A DNA stretch of 64,000 nucleotides from Caballeronia sordidicola (GCF_001544455.2 NZ_FCOC02000011.1:143971-207970); one strand, 5' to 3'; positions 19,864-30,605 are shown, counted from the first letter of the stretch. Numbers and translations: made by a program. The notes: generated by a model not told the origin, from the sequence alone.

Positions 19864-20005
19864 GAGCACACGTTGAAATAGTTTCAATCCGACGTTCGGG
19901 TACTTTGGATACCAGAATAACCGCACAACTTGTACCGGTACAAGGCGGCGCTTATTGTAGCGTTGCAGTCGCCGAGAAAACACCCACAAAAACCTGGAGT
20001 TACCC

Positions 20006-20758
20006 ATGAAACATCACGATCAGGTCGCCGACGCCTTCGGCTCGACCGCCGCCGCGTACCTCACGAGCGCTGTTCACGCAACCGGCGCTGACCTGCAGGA
20101 ACTGGCGCGCGAAGTCGCGGCGGTTCCTGACGCTGTCGTGCTCGACCTGGGCTGCGGCGCTGGTCACGTGAGTTTTGCGGTCGCGCCGCACGCCAAAAAC
20201 GTGGTGGCGTATGACATTGCGGAGCAGATGCTGGCGACCGTTGCCGCGGCGGCGAAAGATCGCGGGCTGGCGAACATCGCGACGCAACGAGGCCGCGCCG
20301 AGCGCCTGCCTTTTCCCGACGCCACCTTCGACCGCGTGTTGAGCCGCATGAGCGCTCATCATTGGCACGATGTGCCCGCCGCGCTCAAGGAAGTGCGGCG
20401 CGTGCTGAAACCGGGCGGCCGCGTGGTGTTCGTGGACATCGCGGGCGCGGATCATCCGTTACTCGATACCCATATCCAGGCCGTCGAAGTGCTGCGCGAT
20501 GGCTCGCATATCCGGGATTATCGAGGCGACGAATGGCTGGCTTTATTCGGGCAGGCGGGATTCAAGGCTGAGATTCGCAGCCGCTGGCGCCTGCCGCTTG
20601 AATTCGATACATGGGTCGCGAGAATGCGCACGCCGCCGGAACGGGTGACGGCGATTCGTTCGCTGTGGAAAAACGCGCCCGACGAAGTGCGCCAGTATTT
20701 CGCGGTTCAGGACGATGGTTCGTTTGAACTGGATGCGCTGATGCTGGAAGCGGAGTGA
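20006..20758 (+). CDS. Class I SAM-dependent methyltransferase
   Basis: 250 residues. The AdoMet-binding motif I is VVLDLGCGAGHVSFAVAPH (about 47-65), followed by VAYDIAEQMLATV, and a motif near RMSAHHWHDVPAALKEVRRVLKPGGRVVFVDI that places it in the UbiE/Methyltransf_11 group. The substrate cannot be read from the sequence. Start ATG 20006 has GGAG a few bases upstream. It is divergent from the XRE-type regulator, which may control it. Similar regulator-methyltransferase pairs are common in Burkholderiaceae, but I infer the link from position only. Confidence 0.87.
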   Translation: MKHHDQVADAFGSTAAAYLTSAVHATGADLQELAREVAAVPDAVVLDLGCGAGHVSFAVAPHAKNVVAYDIAEQMLATVAAAAKDRGLANIATQRGRAERLPFPDATFDRVLSRMSAHHWHDVPAALKEVRRVLKPGGRVVFVDIAGADHPLLDTHIQAVEVLRDGSHIRDYRGDEWLALFGQAGFKAEIRSRWRLPLEFDTWVARMRTPPERVTAIRSLWKNAPDEVRQYFAVQDDGSFELDALMLEAE

Positions 20759-20759
20759 C

Positions 20760-20797
20760 GAAAAAGCCGGGTGGGATTCGAAACCGCCCGGCTTTGC
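20760..20797. terminator. Bidirectional terminator between methyltransferase and ppc
   Basis: A 12-bp stem with one G-T pair (AAAGCCGGGTGG 20763-20774 / CCGCCCGGCTTT 20784-20795), A-rich on the left and T-containing on the right, lies between convergent genes. Confidence 0.85.
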
Positions 20798-20820
20798 ATG
20801 GGACAAACCCGCCCCAGGAA

Positions 20821-23805
20821 TCACCCCGTGTTACGCAACCCCGCCGCAATCCCGTTAATGGTCAAATGAATCCCGCGCCCCAGCCGCACGTTGTCATCGC
20901 CCGCGCGGTGCCGCTTGAGCAATTCCACCTGCAAGTGATTCAGCGGGTCCAGATACGGGAACCGGTTCTTGATCGAGCGCGCGAGCAGCGGGTTATTCGC
21001 GAGCCGTTCGCTGTGCCCCGTGATCTCCGACAACACGTTCGACGTCCGGTCCCATTCCGCCACGATCCGGCCGAACACGTGCTTGCGAAGCTTTTTATCG
21101 GTGACGAGCTGGGCATAGCGCGATGCCACCGCAATGTCGGTCTTCGCCAGCACCATGTCCATGTTCGAGAGCAGGTTCGCGAAAAACGGCCAGGTCTTGT
21201 GCATCTTCTTGAGCGTGGCGAGCCGCTTGTTGCGCTCGGCGGCGTCGGGCGCGGTATCTAGAAAATCCGTCACCGCGCTGCCAAAGCCATACCACCCGGT
21301 AAGAAGCAGACGGCATTGGCCCCACGAAAAGCCCCAGGGAATGGCACGCAGATCCTCGATCTTGCGTTGCTTCGGATCCTGGATTTTCCGCGATGCCGGC
21401 CGGCTGCCAATGTTCAGTTCGGCAATCTCTGAAATCGGCGTGGATTCGAAAAAGTATTCCTTGAACCCCGGCGTCTCGTACACGAGCGCGCGATACGCGG
21501 CCATCGCCGAATCGGACAGCGTCTGCATGATCGCTTCGAACGCGGGCAACTGGGCGGGCGTGTTTTCGTGCGGCAAAAGCGATGCCTCGAGCGTGGCCGC
21601 AACCACAAGCTCCAGATTACGACGCCCGATTTCCGGATTGCCGAACTTGCTGGCAATCACTTCGCCTTGCTCGGTCGTGCGGATCTGGCCATCGACGGTA
21701 CCCGGCGGCTGCGACAAGATCGCCTGATACGTCGGACCACCGCCGCGCCCGACCGTGCCTCCGCGGCCATGAAAGAGCCGCAGCGTGGTCTTGTGCTGCC
21801 TGAACAACGCAACCAGCGCCAGTTCCGCCCGATACAACTCCCAGTTCGACGTAAGAAAACCGCCGTCCTTGTTGCTGTCGGAATAACCCAGCATGACTTC
21901 CTGCTCGCCGCCTTGCAGTTCGACCAGTTTGCTCACGCCCGGCAGCGCAAAAAAATCGCCCATGATATGCGGCGCGTTGCGCAGGTCGGCGATGGTTTCG
22001 AACAGCGGAATCACCATCAGGCCGTTGTGCGCCGGATCCTTGGCATGGCCAAGACGCCCTTGCAGCAAACCAGTTTCCTTCTGCAGCAACATGACTTCCA
22101 GCAAGTCGCTGACGGTTTCCGTGTGCGAAATGATGTAGTTGCGCACGGCCCGCGTGCCGAATTTCTCGCGCGTCACGCGCGCCGCTTCCAGCACGCCGAG
22201 TTCACTCCGGGCGAGGTCCGAATAATCGAAATAGGGCAGCCGCAGCGGTCGCGGCTGGGCCAGTTCGTTGAGCAGCAACGCAATCTTGTCGGCTTCGGGC
22301 AGCGCGGCGTAATCGTCCTGAACGCCCGCGCGCGCCAGCAATTCTGCAATCACCGCTTCATGAATGTCCGAACTCTGACGCAAGTCGATACTCGCCAGAT
22401 GGAAGCCGAACACTTCCGCCGCGCGCGCCAAAGGTGACAGGCGCGGCGCCGACAAATACTCGCCATGATGCGCGGCGAGCGACTCGATCAGCACGTTGAG
22501 ATCGGCGGCAAATTCCGTCGCCGATGCATACGGTTTCGCCGGATGACGGCTGCGCGCCGTAACCACGCCCGCGCCCAGACGCTCGTCGGCAGAAGCGACG
22601 AGCCGGGCATACACGCCAATCAACGCGCGCCGGTAGGGTTCGTCGGTACGATGCGGCGACGAATCCGGGGAGGCATCGGCGAGTTTCTTGAGCGCGTCGC
22701 TCGCGCCGGCCAGCAAGTTCGACACCGATAATTCCGCGCCGAGCTTATGCACCTGCTCCAGATAGTGTTCGAAGATCACCGTGGCCTGGCGCGTGATGGC
22801 GTGGACAAGCGTGGGCGCGGTGACGTTCGGATTGCCGTCGCGATCCCCGCCAATCCAGCTTCCCATCTGCAGGAACGCTGGCAACCGCGCGGGCAGGCCG
22901 TGCTCGGCGAGCGCGGCTTCTATGTCGGCGTAAAGCGCAGGAATTTCCTCGAGGAATGTCGCGCGGTAATACGACAGCGCGTTCTCGATTTCATCGGCAA
23001 CGCTCAGGCGGGCGTCGCGCAACATCCGCGTTTGCCAAAGCGACGTGACGCGGGCGCGCAGCATCGATTCGTTGTGCGCACGTTCGCGCGCGGTCAGTTC
23101 CTGGTCGCGTTCGGCAAGCAGCCGCGCGACCTCGTGCTGCGCGTCGAGAATGCTCTTGCGCGAAACTTCGGTCGGGTGAGCGGTCAGGACGGGCACGATC
23201 AGGGCATCGTCGAAGAACTTCTGCAGCGTGGCCTTGGCCGTTGACGCATTCGGCGCCGCCTTCAACCGCTCGATTGCATACGCCATGGTGCCGGCTTGCG
23301 GCGCGGAGCCCGCGAGCGCGTGGATTCGCCGGCGCCGGTTGTGATGCCGGTCTTCCGCGATATTCGCCAGATGCGAAAAATAGCTGAACGCGCGCACGAC
23401 GCTCACCGTCTGTTCGGGTGAAAGCGATTTCAGACGCTTGTCCAGCGCCTGCGAGGCCTCGCTGTCTTCCTCGCGACGAAACTTGACTGCCGTCTGACGA
23501 ATCGATTCGACGACATCGAACACTTTGTCGCCTTCCTGCTCGCGCACCACGTCGCCGAGCAGGCGGCCGAGATAGCGGATGTCTTCGAAGAGCGGCAAGT
23601 CCTTGTCGTCGCGCGTGCGCGATGCGGTTTTGGGCGCGCCAGAGCCGCCAGTCGCAAGGGGCTTCCTGACGGCGGCAGCACGTGTTTTCGAAGCTTTGGC
23701 GACGGACGGTACATCGGCCGCGATGGCCTTGACGGACGAACCTTCATCCTTCGATACCGCATTGCGGCGGGGGCGGGCAGTGCGCGCCGATCCGGGAGAC
23801 GTCAC
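20821..23805 (-). CDS. ppc: Phosphoenolpyruvate carboxylase
   Basis: Adds bicarbonate to PEP to form oxaloacetate, refilling the TCA cycle. 994 residues, longer than the roughly 880 of E. coli because of an Ala/Lys/Ser-rich N-terminal extension of about 70 residues before [19 protein letters not shown]. Catalytic blocks are present: [15 protein letters not shown] with the essential histidine, and [14 protein letters not shown] with the essential arginine. The C terminus ends GLRNTG as expected. The start is a GTG at 23805 with GAGGA upstream. It is divergent from hemC across 346 bp. Confidence 0.97.
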   Translation of the reverse strand: MTSPGSARTARPRRNAVSKDEGSSVKAIAADVPSVAKASKTRAAAVRKPLATGGSGAPKTASRTRDDKDLPLFEDIRYLGRLLGDVVREQEGDKVFDVVESIRQTAVKFRREEDSEASQALDKRLKSLSPEQTVSVVRAFSYFSHLANIAEDRHHNRRRRIHALAGSAPQAGTMAYAIERLKAAPNASTAKATLQKFFDDALIVPVLTAHPTEVSRKSILDAQHEVARLLAERDQELTARERAHNESMLRARVTSLWQTRMLRDARLSVADEIENALSYYRATFLEEIPALYADIEAALAEHGLPARLPAFLQMGSWIGGDRDGNPNVTAPTLVHAITRQATVIFEHYLEQVHKLGAELSVSNLLAGASDALKKLADASPDSSPHRTDEPYRRALIGVYARLVASADERLGAGVVTARSRHPAKPYASATEFAADLNVLIESLAAHHGEYLSAPRLSPLARAAEVFGFHLASIDLRQSSDIHEAVIAELLARAGVQDDYAALPEADKIALLLNELAQPRPLRLPYFDYSDLARSELGVLEAARVTREKFGTRAVRNYIISHTETVSDLLEVMLLQKETGLLQGRLGHAKDPAHNGLMVIPLFETIADLRNAPHIMGDFFALPGVSKLVELQGGEQEVMLGYSDSNKDGGFLTSNWELYRAELALVALFRQHKTTLRLFHGRGGTVGRGGGPTYQAILSQPPGTVDGQIRTTEQGEVIASKFGNPEIGRRNLELVVAATLEASLLPHENTPAQLPAFEAIMQTLSDSAMAAYRALVYETPGFKEYFFESTPISEIAELNIGSRPASRKIQDPKQRKIEDLRAIPWGFSWGQCRLLLTGWYGFGSAVTDFLDTAPDAAERNKRLATLKKMHKTWPFFANLLSNMDMVLAKTDIAVASRYAQLVTDKKLRKHVFGRIVAEWDRTSNVLSEITGHSERLANNPLLARSIKNRFPYLDPLNHLQVELLKRHRAGDDNVRLGRGIHLTINGIAAGLRNTG

Positions 23806-24151
23806 GTTGAATTCCTCTTGTTAGCCAACTTTAAAGCCACAGACTGAATATGGAAGCGTGCGGACGGGCGCATGAAACGACGTCCGGGTGCTCCGCCAAG
23901 CTGCTCTTGCAGTGTTACTGGGCGTTGCGGCTGAAGCTCGAGAAATCCAGGGCGATCAGCGGTATCAGCACCCGGGAATGCGTGCTTCGACCATGATGCG
24001 TGCCGCATGCCGCGGCGTGTGCCCTGCTGTCTCCGTCCTGCCGCATCGCTCCGGGCCCCTCAGTCGCGCCAGCGCGGCTCGGACTGTAATTGGGCTGTGG
24101 CGTGCGTGCTACCATTGTTTGTTATCCATCCCGTCATTCGATTGACCCGCA
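23806..24151. other. Divergent ppc/hemC intergenic region
   Basis: 346 bases between the ppc GTG and the hemC ATG. It must hold both promoters. I see no reliable -35/-10 pair, hairpin or repeat that I would stand behind, and no short gene with a good ribosome-binding site. Confidence 0.5.
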
Positions 24152-25171
24152 ATGAACTCCGAGACGCCTTCCACGCCACCGCCCCGTACCTTGGTCATCG
24201 CCTCGCGGGAGAGCCGTCTAGCCATATGGCAGGCAGAGCACGTGCAGTTTGCGCTGCACAAATTATATCCATCTTGCGACGTCAAAATCCTCGGATTGAC
24301 GACTCGCGGCGATCAGATTCTCGACCGGACCTTATCGAAGGTCGGCGGTAAAGGGCTCTTCGTCAAGGAACTCGAAGCGGCGCTCGCCGACGGCCGCGCG
24401 GACCTCGCCGTGCATTCGCTGAAAGACGTGCCCATGGAACTGCCCGACGGCTTCACGCTCAGCACCATCCTCGAACGCGAAGATCCCCGCGACGCCTTCG
24501 TCTCGTCGCATTTCGCGTCGCTTGGCGATTTGCCTCACGGCAGCATAGTGGGAACCTCGAGCCTGCGCCGCGAAGCCATGCTGCGCATGCATTTTCCTCA
24601 TCTCGACGTGCGCCCGCTGCGCGGCAATCTTGATACCCGTTTGGCCAAGCTTGATCGCGGCGATTATGCAGCAATCATTCTTGCTGCAGCCGGTCTGATC
24701 CGGCTCGGGCTTGAAGCGCGGATTCGCGCGTATTTGTCGCCGGAAACGAGTTTGCCGGCGGCGGGACAAGGCGCGCTTGGCATCGAGATTCGCGCGGGCC
24801 GTGAAGACCTCGCGGCGTGGCTTGCGCCCTTGCATCATGCGGCCACCGCTGCGGCGGTCGAAGCGGAGCGCATGGTCTCGCGCTCGCTCGGCGGCAGTTG
24901 CGAAGTGCCGCTTGCCGCCTACGCCGAATGGCGCGGCGGCGCGCTGCACTTGCGCGGGTGTGTATCGACGGTCGATGGAACACGCGTACTTCGCGCCGAG
25001 GGCTCGGCGAACGGCGGTGACGCCGGTGCCGATGTTGACGTTCAAGCCGCGCTCGACCTCGGCGCCCGCGTTTCGGCGGAACTCGAAGCGCAAGGCGCAA
25101 TGGACATCGTCCGCGAGCTGAGCACGGCGAGCGGCGCGCGCATTCCTCCTGCTGCTTCGCCCGTCGACTGA
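24152..25171 (+). CDS. hemC: Hydroxymethylbilane synthase (porphobilinogen deaminase)
   Basis: Polymerises four porphobilinogens into hydroxymethylbilane. 339 residues, slightly longer than usual because of a hydrophilic C-terminal tail. Family blocks: [18 protein letters not shown] near the N terminus, [26 protein letters not shown], and [22 protein letters not shown]. The dipyrromethane cofactor is attached to Cys250 ([14 protein letters not shown]). First gene of hemC-hemDX-hemY; its TGA overlaps the next ATG (TGATG), indicating coupled translation. Confidence 0.97.
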   Translation: MNSETPSTPPPRTLVIASRESRLAIWQAEHVQFALHKLYPSCDVKILGLTTRGDQILDRTLSKVGGKGLFVKELEAALADGRADLAVHSLKDVPMELPDGFTLSTILEREDPRDAFVSSHFASLGDLPHGSIVGTSSLRREAMLRMHFPHLDVRPLRGNLDTRLAKLDRGDYAAIILAAAGLIRLGLEARIRAYLSPETSLPAAGQGALGIEIRAGREDLAAWLAPLHHAATAAAVEAERMVSRSLGGSCEVPLAAYAEWRGGALHLRGCVSTVDGTRVLRAEGSANGGDAGADVDVQAALDLGARVSAELEAQGAMDIVRELSTASGARIPPAASPVD

Positions 25172-27372
25172 TGGCGAGCGCTCACGATTCGACGCAATCA
25201 CCGGGCGAGGGGACAATGCGGCAGTCGACCGTTGTCATCACGCGTCCGTCCGGCCAATCCATTGCATTAATCGCGATGCTCGAACGCGCCGGTTTCGCGC
25301 CGTTCGAGTTTCCGCTCATCGACATAGGCCCGGCCGCCGATACCGCCCCGCTTCAAGCCGCGCTGGGCGAGCTTTACGCGCCTGCCGAACTCGGATTCGC
25401 GCTCGTTGTATTTGTGTCGCCGAACGCGATTCAGCACGCGTTTGCCGCGCTGAGTGCGCCGTGGCCCACGCACGTTGCGCTTGGCGTGGTCGGACCCGGA
25501 AGCGTTGCCGCGCTCGCGCGCCAGGGTATCGCTGCGCCGGCCTATACGGTCATCAGTCCGGGCGCCGACGCCACGATCACCGAAACGCCGACCGATCCCC
25601 GCTACGATTCCGAGGCGCTGTACGCGGCGATCATGTCGCATTTCGGTCCCGATGGCCTCAAGAACAAACGTGTGCTGATAGTACGTGGCGACGGCGGCCG
25701 CGAATGGCTCGCGGATACGCTTGTTGATGCGGGCGCGAACGTGGAGAAAGTGGCGGCTTACACGCGCATCGTGCCGGAACCGTCCATGCGCGACTGGGAG
25801 CGCATTCACGAACTGCTGTCGGGCGAGCCGCACGCGTGGCTGCTCACCAGTTCGGAAGGCGTGCGCAACCTCGAAGAACTGGCTCGCGAATATCTCACCG
25901 CCGACGAAACCCTGACGCTCAAGCACGTGCCGCTTGTCACGCCGCATCCGCGTATTGCCGAAGCCGCGCGGCAGGCGGGTTTTGATAGGATTACGGTGTC
26001 CGGCGCCGGCGACGAACGCATCGTGCAGGCGTTCAGTGCGCTCTTGAACCCGGCTTCAGTCCCGGACGCAAAGGTTTCTGAGCGCCAGGAACAGGGATAC
26101 GCGGCCTCGGCGGCAACGCCACCCGGCCAGTCCGGTCAAAAAATCAACCCGGAGTCCGCGCCGACGGATTCCAGGCCGGCCTCCGCGCCGGCTCACCAAC
26201 CGGCTCAATCACGCATGACTGATTCGATCGATTCCAGCAAGGCTGCTTCTAAACCTGATCCTAAATCCGATCCCAAGTCCGCCGCGTCGGCGGCGCCGTC
26301 GAATCCGCCCAATACGCCGTTCACGCCGTATGAATCGCAGCCGCCTAAGCAGCGGCGCGGCGGCGCGGGCACGGCGCTGCTCTGGCTCGTGCTCGTGATC
26401 ATCGTGGTGGTGGCGGGCGTGGGTGGTTTCATGCTCAACCGCAAGTTCGATCAACGGGATGCGCAACTCGCGCAGCGCATGCAGGCCAACGACGCGCAAA
26501 CTGCCGCACTGCGCGCGCAAGCCGATCAGGCCGCCAGTTCGGTCAACGCCATCAACACGCAGATCATCCAGTTCCAGGGCAAGCTCACGGACGCACAGGC
26601 GCAAAGCCAGGCGCTGCAACAGCAATATCAGGATCTCGCGAGCAATCGCGACGACTGGACGCTCGCCGAAGTCGAGCAGATCCTGTCGAGCGCCAGCCAG
26701 CAATTGCAACTCACCGGCAACGTTCAGCTTGCACTCTTCGCGCTCCAAAGCGCCGACACGCGTCTTGCCGCGACCACGGGGCCGCAGATAGTGACGATCC
26801 GCAAGGCCATTGCGCAGGACATGGACAAGCTGCACGCCACGCCGTCCACCGATCTGACCGGCCTTGCCATCAAGCTCGATACCGCCATCGACCAGATCGA
26901 CCGTCTGCCGCTCGCTGGTGAAGCGGCCATCGTGCCCGCGACCGCACACGCCGATACCCCCGGCGACAGCGCCGCCATTGCCGCCGCGACCAACCAGCCG
27001 CGCTGGAAGGTGTGGCTGCAGCAGCTAGCGGGCGGCATTGGGCAGCAGTTGTCGAGCCTGGTGTCGGTGCGGCGAATCGATAACGCCGACGCCATGCTCG
27101 CCTCGCCGGATCAAGGCTATTTCGTGCGCGAAAACGTGAAGCTGCGCTTATTGTCGGCGCGCTTGTCACTGTTGTCGCGCAGCGAACCTGCGCTCAAGTC
27201 AGACCTGAACGCCGCCGATACCGCGCTCGGCCGATACTTCGACGCGTCGTCGGGCAAGGTCAAGTCGGTGCGCGATCTGATCAAGCAGGTCAACGACGCA
27301 TCCACCGCCGTGGCCGTGCCCGACCTGAACGCGAGTCTCGCGGCGGTCCACCAGTTCAAGCGAGGCGGATGA
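25171..27372 (+). CDS. hemDX: Fused uroporphyrinogen-III synthase HemD and membrane protein HemX
   Basis: 733 residues in two parts. Residues about 15-295 are uroporphyrinogen-III synthase (VVITRPSGQSIALIAMLERAG, FVSPNAIQHAF, LIVRGDGGREWLADTLVDAGA), which closes and inverts ring D of hydroxymethylbilane. A Pro/Ala/Ser/Lys linker (about 300-395) leads to one membrane helix (about 398-420, LLWLVLVIIVVVAGVGGFML) and a periplasmic HemX domain with a coiled-coil start. HemX is often annotated as uroporphyrin-III C-methyltransferase but lacks methyltransferase motifs here. The fusion is known in Burkholderiales. It is coupled at both ends: TGATG with hemC and ATGATG overlap with hemY. Confidence 0.93.
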   Translation: MASAHDSTQSPGEGTMRQSTVVITRPSGQSIALIAMLERAGFAPFEFPLIDIGPAADTAPLQAALGELYAPAELGFALVVFVSPNAIQHAFAALSAPWPTHVALGVVGPGSVAALARQGIAAPAYTVISPGADATITETPTDPRYDSEALYAAIMSHFGPDGLKNKRVLIVRGDGGREWLADTLVDAGANVEKVAAYTRIVPEPSMRDWERIHELLSGEPHAWLLTSSEGVRNLEELAREYLTADETLTLKHVPLVTPHPRIAEAARQAGFDRITVSGAGDERIVQAFSALLNPASVPDAKVSERQEQGYAASAATPPGQSGQKINPESAPTDSRPASAPAHQPAQSRMTDSIDSSKAASKPDPKSDPKSAASAAPSNPPNTPFTPYESQPPKQRRGGAGTALLWLVLVIIVVVAGVGGFMLNRKFDQRDAQLAQRMQANDAQTAALRAQADQAASSVNAINTQIIQFQGKLTDAQAQSQALQQQYQDLASNRDDWTLAEVEQILSSASQQLQLTGNVQLALFALQSADTRLAATTGPQIVTIRKAIAQDMDKLHATPSTDLTGLAIKLDTAIDQIDRLPLAGEAAIVPATAHADTPGDSAAIAAATNQPRWKVWLQQLAGGIGQQLSSLVSVRRIDNADAMLASPDQGYFVRENVKLRLLSARLSLLSRSEPALKSDLNAADTALGRYFDASSGKVKSVRDLIKQVNDASTAVAVPDLNASLAAVHQFKRGG

Positions 27373-28565
27373 TGACAATGCGCGGACTGATCTGGTTTGT
27401 GCTCCTGTTCGCGGCCGCCGCGGCGCTGGCGCTGGTCGGCGTGTTCGACGGCGGCCAGGTGCTGCTCGTGATCCCGCCGTATCGGGTCGATGTATCGCTG
27501 AACCTGTTCGTAGTGGCGCTGGTGGTGACGTTCATCGTGCTGTACGCGGTGCTGCGCGCCATCCGCAGCGTGTGGAAAATGCCGCAGCGCGTGTCGGCGT
27601 ATCGCATGCGCTCGAGGCTTGCAAAGGCAAATGCGTCCTTGCGCGATGCGATCGGCCACTTGTACGCAGGACGTTTCTCGAAAGCGGAAAAGTCCGCGCG
27701 CGATTCTCTCTCCGTCGATGAAAACGTCGGCGCCGCCGGGTTGATCGGTGCAAAAGCCGCACACGAAATGCACGAGTACGCGCGCCGCGACGAGTGGCTC
27801 GCGAAGGTGACGGGCAGCGACTGGCAGGATGCGCGCTTGATGGCCACGGCAGACATGCGTGCCGACGGCCGCGACGCCGACGGCGCGCTCGTTGCACTGA
27901 CCGAAATGCAGGCGCAGGGCGGCCGCCGGTTGCACGCGCAGCAGATCGCGTTGCGTGCGCAGCAGCAGTTGAAGAACTGGGGCGAAGTGCTGAAACTGGT
28001 CAAGACGCTGGAAAAACGCGAGGCGCTGCATCCGGCGGTCGCGGTGCGTTTGCGTCAGGTCGCCGCCGAGAATTTGCTGCGCGATCGCCGGCACAATCCG
28101 GATGCGCTGCTTGAGTTCTGGCAGTCGTTGTCTCCGGTCGAACGGCAGTCGCCGCGTCTGGCCGATCTTGCCGCCGAATTGCTGATCGCGCTGGACCGTC
28201 GCAACGACGCACGCAAGATTGTCGAGGAAGCGCTGAACCACAATTGGGACGCGCGTTTGCTGCGCCGGTATCCGGATTGCGCGTCTCCGGGCGACGCATT
28301 GCCGCTGATCCAGCGTGCCGAAGCGTGGCAGAAGGAGCGCACGGAAGACGCCGACCTGCTGTTCACGCTCGGCCGTTTGTGCCTGCATCAGCAGTTATGG
28401 GGCAAGGCGCAGGCATTCCTGGAATCGGCCTTGAAACTCGCCGATAATGAACCGCTCAAGATCCGCACGCATCGCGCGCTTGCCCGCTTGCACGAACAAC
28501 TCGGCGATAGCGAAAAGGCGAGCCAGCATTATCGTGAGAGCGCGCTGGCGATGAACGTGGTCTGA
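27369..28565 (+). CDS. hemY: HemY, heme-biosynthesis-associated membrane TPR protein
   Basis: 398 residues. Two N-terminal membrane helices (RGLIWFVLLFAAAAALALVGV and LNLFVVALVVTFIVLYAVLRA) are followed by the HemY_N region and tetratricopeptide-type helical repeats (for example LLFTLGRLCLHQQLWGKAQAFLESALKL). It is found in proteobacteria at the end of hemC-D-X-Y operons; its exact role is not settled, and it is unrelated to protoporphyrinogen oxidase HemY of Gram-positives. The start could be ATG 27369, 27372 or 27378; the first overlaps the hemDX stop by 4 nt. Confidence 0.92.
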   Translation: MMTMRGLIWFVLLFAAAAALALVGVFDGGQVLLVIPPYRVDVSLNLFVVALVVTFIVLYAVLRAIRSVWKMPQRVSAYRMRSRLAKANASLRDAIGHLYAGRFSKAEKSARDSLSVDENVGAAGLIGAKAAHEMHEYARRDEWLAKVTGSDWQDARLMATADMRADGRDADGALVALTEMQAQGGRRLHAQQIALRAQQQLKNWGEVLKLVKTLEKREALHPAVAVRLRQVAAENLLRDRRHNPDALLEFWQSLSPVERQSPRLADLAAELLIALDRRNDARKIVEEALNHNWDARLLRRYPDCASPGDALPLIQRAEAWQKERTEDADLLFTLGRLCLHQQLWGKAQAFLESALKLADNEPLKIRTHRALARLHEQLGDSEKASQHYRESALAMNVV

Positions 28566-28584
28566 GTTTTTGACGCTTCGAATA

Positions 28585-28625
28585 AACGCGAGCTCCTTCG
28601 TGCACGAAGGCTCGCGGTTTTTTTA
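28585..28625 (+). terminator. Terminator of the hemC-hemDX-hemY operon
   Basis: Stem CGCGAG-CT-CCTTCG / CGAAGG-CTCGCG (28587 to 28616, loop TGCA) is followed by a run of seven T residues. It lies 20 nt past the hemY stop. Confidence 0.9.
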
Positions 28626-28636
28626 TTGCTTGCGGG

Positions 28637-30139
28637 TTATTGAGGCAGGGAACGCCGGCCAGTTGCCGGATTCGCCGTGCGCGGATGCGGCACGGCTGGC
28701 ACCACAGGCAGCGCTGTGAGCGCGGTGTCGTCGGTCGGAGAGAGCAGCGAGTTCAGCGAAAGCACGTCGCTGTCGGTGAGACTTGCTGTGGACGCCTTCA
28801 ATTTCAGCGAATTGATCAGCGTGTCGTAACGCGCTTTTGCGAGATCGCGGCGTGCCGAAAAAAGCTGATCCTGCGCGTTGAGCACGTCGATATTGATGCG
28901 CACGCCGACCTGATACCCAAGCAAGTTCGACTCAAGCGACGTACGCGCCGACCGTTCGGCGGTTTCGAGCGCGCGAACCTGAGCAAGTCCGCTCGATACC
29001 CCCAAAAATGCCTGTCGCGCCGATAACGCAGCCGAGCGCCGGGCTTGGTCCAGGTCGGCTTGCGACTTGTCTTCGAGCGCGAGCGTTTGCCGCACGCGGC
29101 TTTGCGTCGCGCCGCCCTCATAAAGCGGAATGGTGAGCTGAACGCCGACCGTTGCGTTGCTGTAGTAAGCGCCAAAATTGCCCAGTTCGGCCGCCGCCGC
29201 CGGGATGCCCGGACCAATGGTGCCCGCGCCGCTGCCAAAACCGCCGCCGAAATTTCCGCCGAAGTTGCCCGCGCCCGCAGCGCCCAGACTGCTCTTGGAA
29301 TAGCTCGCGACAAGATCGAGCGACGGATAGTGACCGGCTTTCGCCTTCAATGTCTCACGCTGAGCATTCGATACAGCCAGTTGCTTGAGCACGACGTCAT
29401 AGTTGGCATCGCGCGCGGCGTCAACCCACTGCTGCATGTCGGCGGGAACGGGCGGCGGCAGCGTCACGCCGCGAGCAAGGCCGTCCACGCGCGTCACCGG
29501 ATGCCCGACGATCTGCTCCAGCGCAGCCAGTTTCACATCGAGATCGTTCTGCGCGGCAATCTCCTGCGAGACAGCCTGATCGTATTTGGCCTGGGCTTCG
29601 TTGGTATCGGTGATGGTGGCGCTGCCGGCGTCGAAGGAATGTTTCGCCGATTCGAGCTGCTGCGCAATCGATGCCTTCTGCGAGCGCACGATCGCGAGAC
29701 TATCCTGGGCCGAAAGCGCGTCGAAGTAAGCCTGCCCGAGCCGCACGATCAAATCCTGACGCGCGGCCGCGAACTGCGCCTGAGCCGATGTCAGCGCGAT
29801 CTGGCCTTGCTGGTAGCCCTGCCAGCTTGCGACGTTGATGAGCGGTTGAGTCAGCGAAACAACAAAGCCGTTGCTGTTGCCGTTCGATGCCGGAAAACCG
29901 CCGCCGAACTCGGTGCGCTGCTCATTGGCGGACAACGATGCCGACAGTTGCGGCAACAGTTTTGCCCGCGCCTGCGGCAGCTGTTCACTGTCGGCGGTGA
30001 GACTGGCGCGCGCGCCTTGAAGCTGCGCGTCCGTGTTGAGCGCTTCGTCGTAGAGCTGGTCGAGACCGACTGCCATTGCGGGCAAGCACGCCAGCCCGGC
30101 GCTGAGGCTGGACAGCGCCAGCGCGAACATCGGCCGCAT
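28637..30139 (-). CDS. TolC-family outer-membrane efflux/secretion channel
   Basis: 500 residues from the ATG at 30139. Signal peptide MRPMFALALSSLSAGLACLPAMA, cleavage after AMA about residue 22. Two OEP/TolC repeats of long coiled-coil helices follow, with QLYDEALNTDAQLQGARASL, GQAYFDALSAQDSLAIVRSQKASI, RSARTSLESNLLGYQVGVRINIDVLNAQ-like blocks and the usual KARYDTLINSLKLKAS near the end of the second repeat. A Gly-rich insertion (about residues 285-310) is unusual. It should form the trimeric channel used by type I secretion and tripartite efflux pumps; no inner-membrane pump partner is nearby. Probably in an operon with the upstream rhodanese and PCMT-like genes. Confidence 0.9.
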   Translation of the reverse strand: MRPMFALALSSLSAGLACLPAMAVGLDQLYDEALNTDAQLQGARASLTADSEQLPQARAKLLPQLSASLSANEQRTEFGGGFPASNGNSNGFVVSLTQPLINVASWQGYQQGQIALTSAQAQFAAARQDLIVRLGQAYFDALSAQDSLAIVRSQKASIAQQLESAKHSFDAGSATITDTNEAQAKYDQAVSQEIAAQNDLDVKLAALEQIVGHPVTRVDGLARGVTLPPPVPADMQQWVDAARDANYDVVLKQLAVSNAQRETLKAKAGHYPSLDLVASYSKSSLGAAGAGNFGGNFGGGFGSGAGTIGPGIPAAAAELGNFGAYYSNATVGVQLTIPLYEGGATQSRVRQTLALEDKSQADLDQARRSAALSARQAFLGVSSGLAQVRALETAERSARTSLESNLLGYQVGVRINIDVLNAQDQLFSARRDLAKARYDTLINSLKLKASTASLTDSDVLSLNSLLSPTDDTALTALPVVPAVPHPRTANPATGRRSLPQ

Positions 30140-30180
30140 GGAGATTCCGTGGTGACTAAAAAGGCTGAAGGAACGGCGAA

Positions 30181-30504
30181 TCAGTACGTTGGCACGGCCG
30201 GATCGACTTGCTTCGACCATGCATCGATACCGCCGAACAGGTTGAACACCTGCGTAAAGCCGCGAGACTCCAGGAACATGCCCACTTGCGCGCTGCGGGC
30301 GCCGTGATGGCAGATGCAGACGATCTGCGCTTCGTCGTCCAGTTCTTCACTGCGGGCAGGAATGTCGCGCATCGGAATGGCGACAACGTTGGCCAGCCGG
30401 GCCGTTTCAAGTTCCCACGGTTCGCGGACGTCGAGCAGGACAGGAGCGGGGCGCGATGAATCGGCGAGCCATTCGGCCAGTTCGGGTGCGGACAGATTTT
30501 GCAT
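30181..30504 (-). CDS. Single-domain rhodanese-like sulfurtransferase
   Basis: 107 residues, one complete rhodanese domain: VLLDVREPWELETARL, IPMRDIPAR, active-site loop CHHGARS with the catalytic Cys65, and VFNLFGGIDAWSKQVDP. Similar to GlpE/PspE-type proteins, but without a signal peptide, so cytosolic. It lies between the PCMT-like gene and tolC-type gene on the minus strand, an order that is frequent in Burkholderiaceae. The sulfur acceptor is unknown. Confidence 0.92.
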   Translation of the reverse strand: MQNLSAPELAEWLADSSRPAPVLLDVREPWELETARLANVVAIPMRDIPARSEELDDEAQIVCICHHGARSAQVGMFLESRGFTQVFNLFGGIDAWSKQVDPAVPTY

Positions 30505-30605
30505 GGGATTCCGGTGAAAAGGGCAAGCAGTCGGAGAGCAGGTCAGCTCGCCTGTGCCGCCGGCACAAACGTGTCACGTAAGGTTTAGCAAGTTAAGGCA
30601 TGGGA

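Noticed and set aside
27369..28565. HemY as protoporphyrinogen oxidase
   Set aside because: The sequence has two membrane helices and TPR-like repeats and no FAD-binding motif; it is the proteobacterial HemY of unrelated fold.
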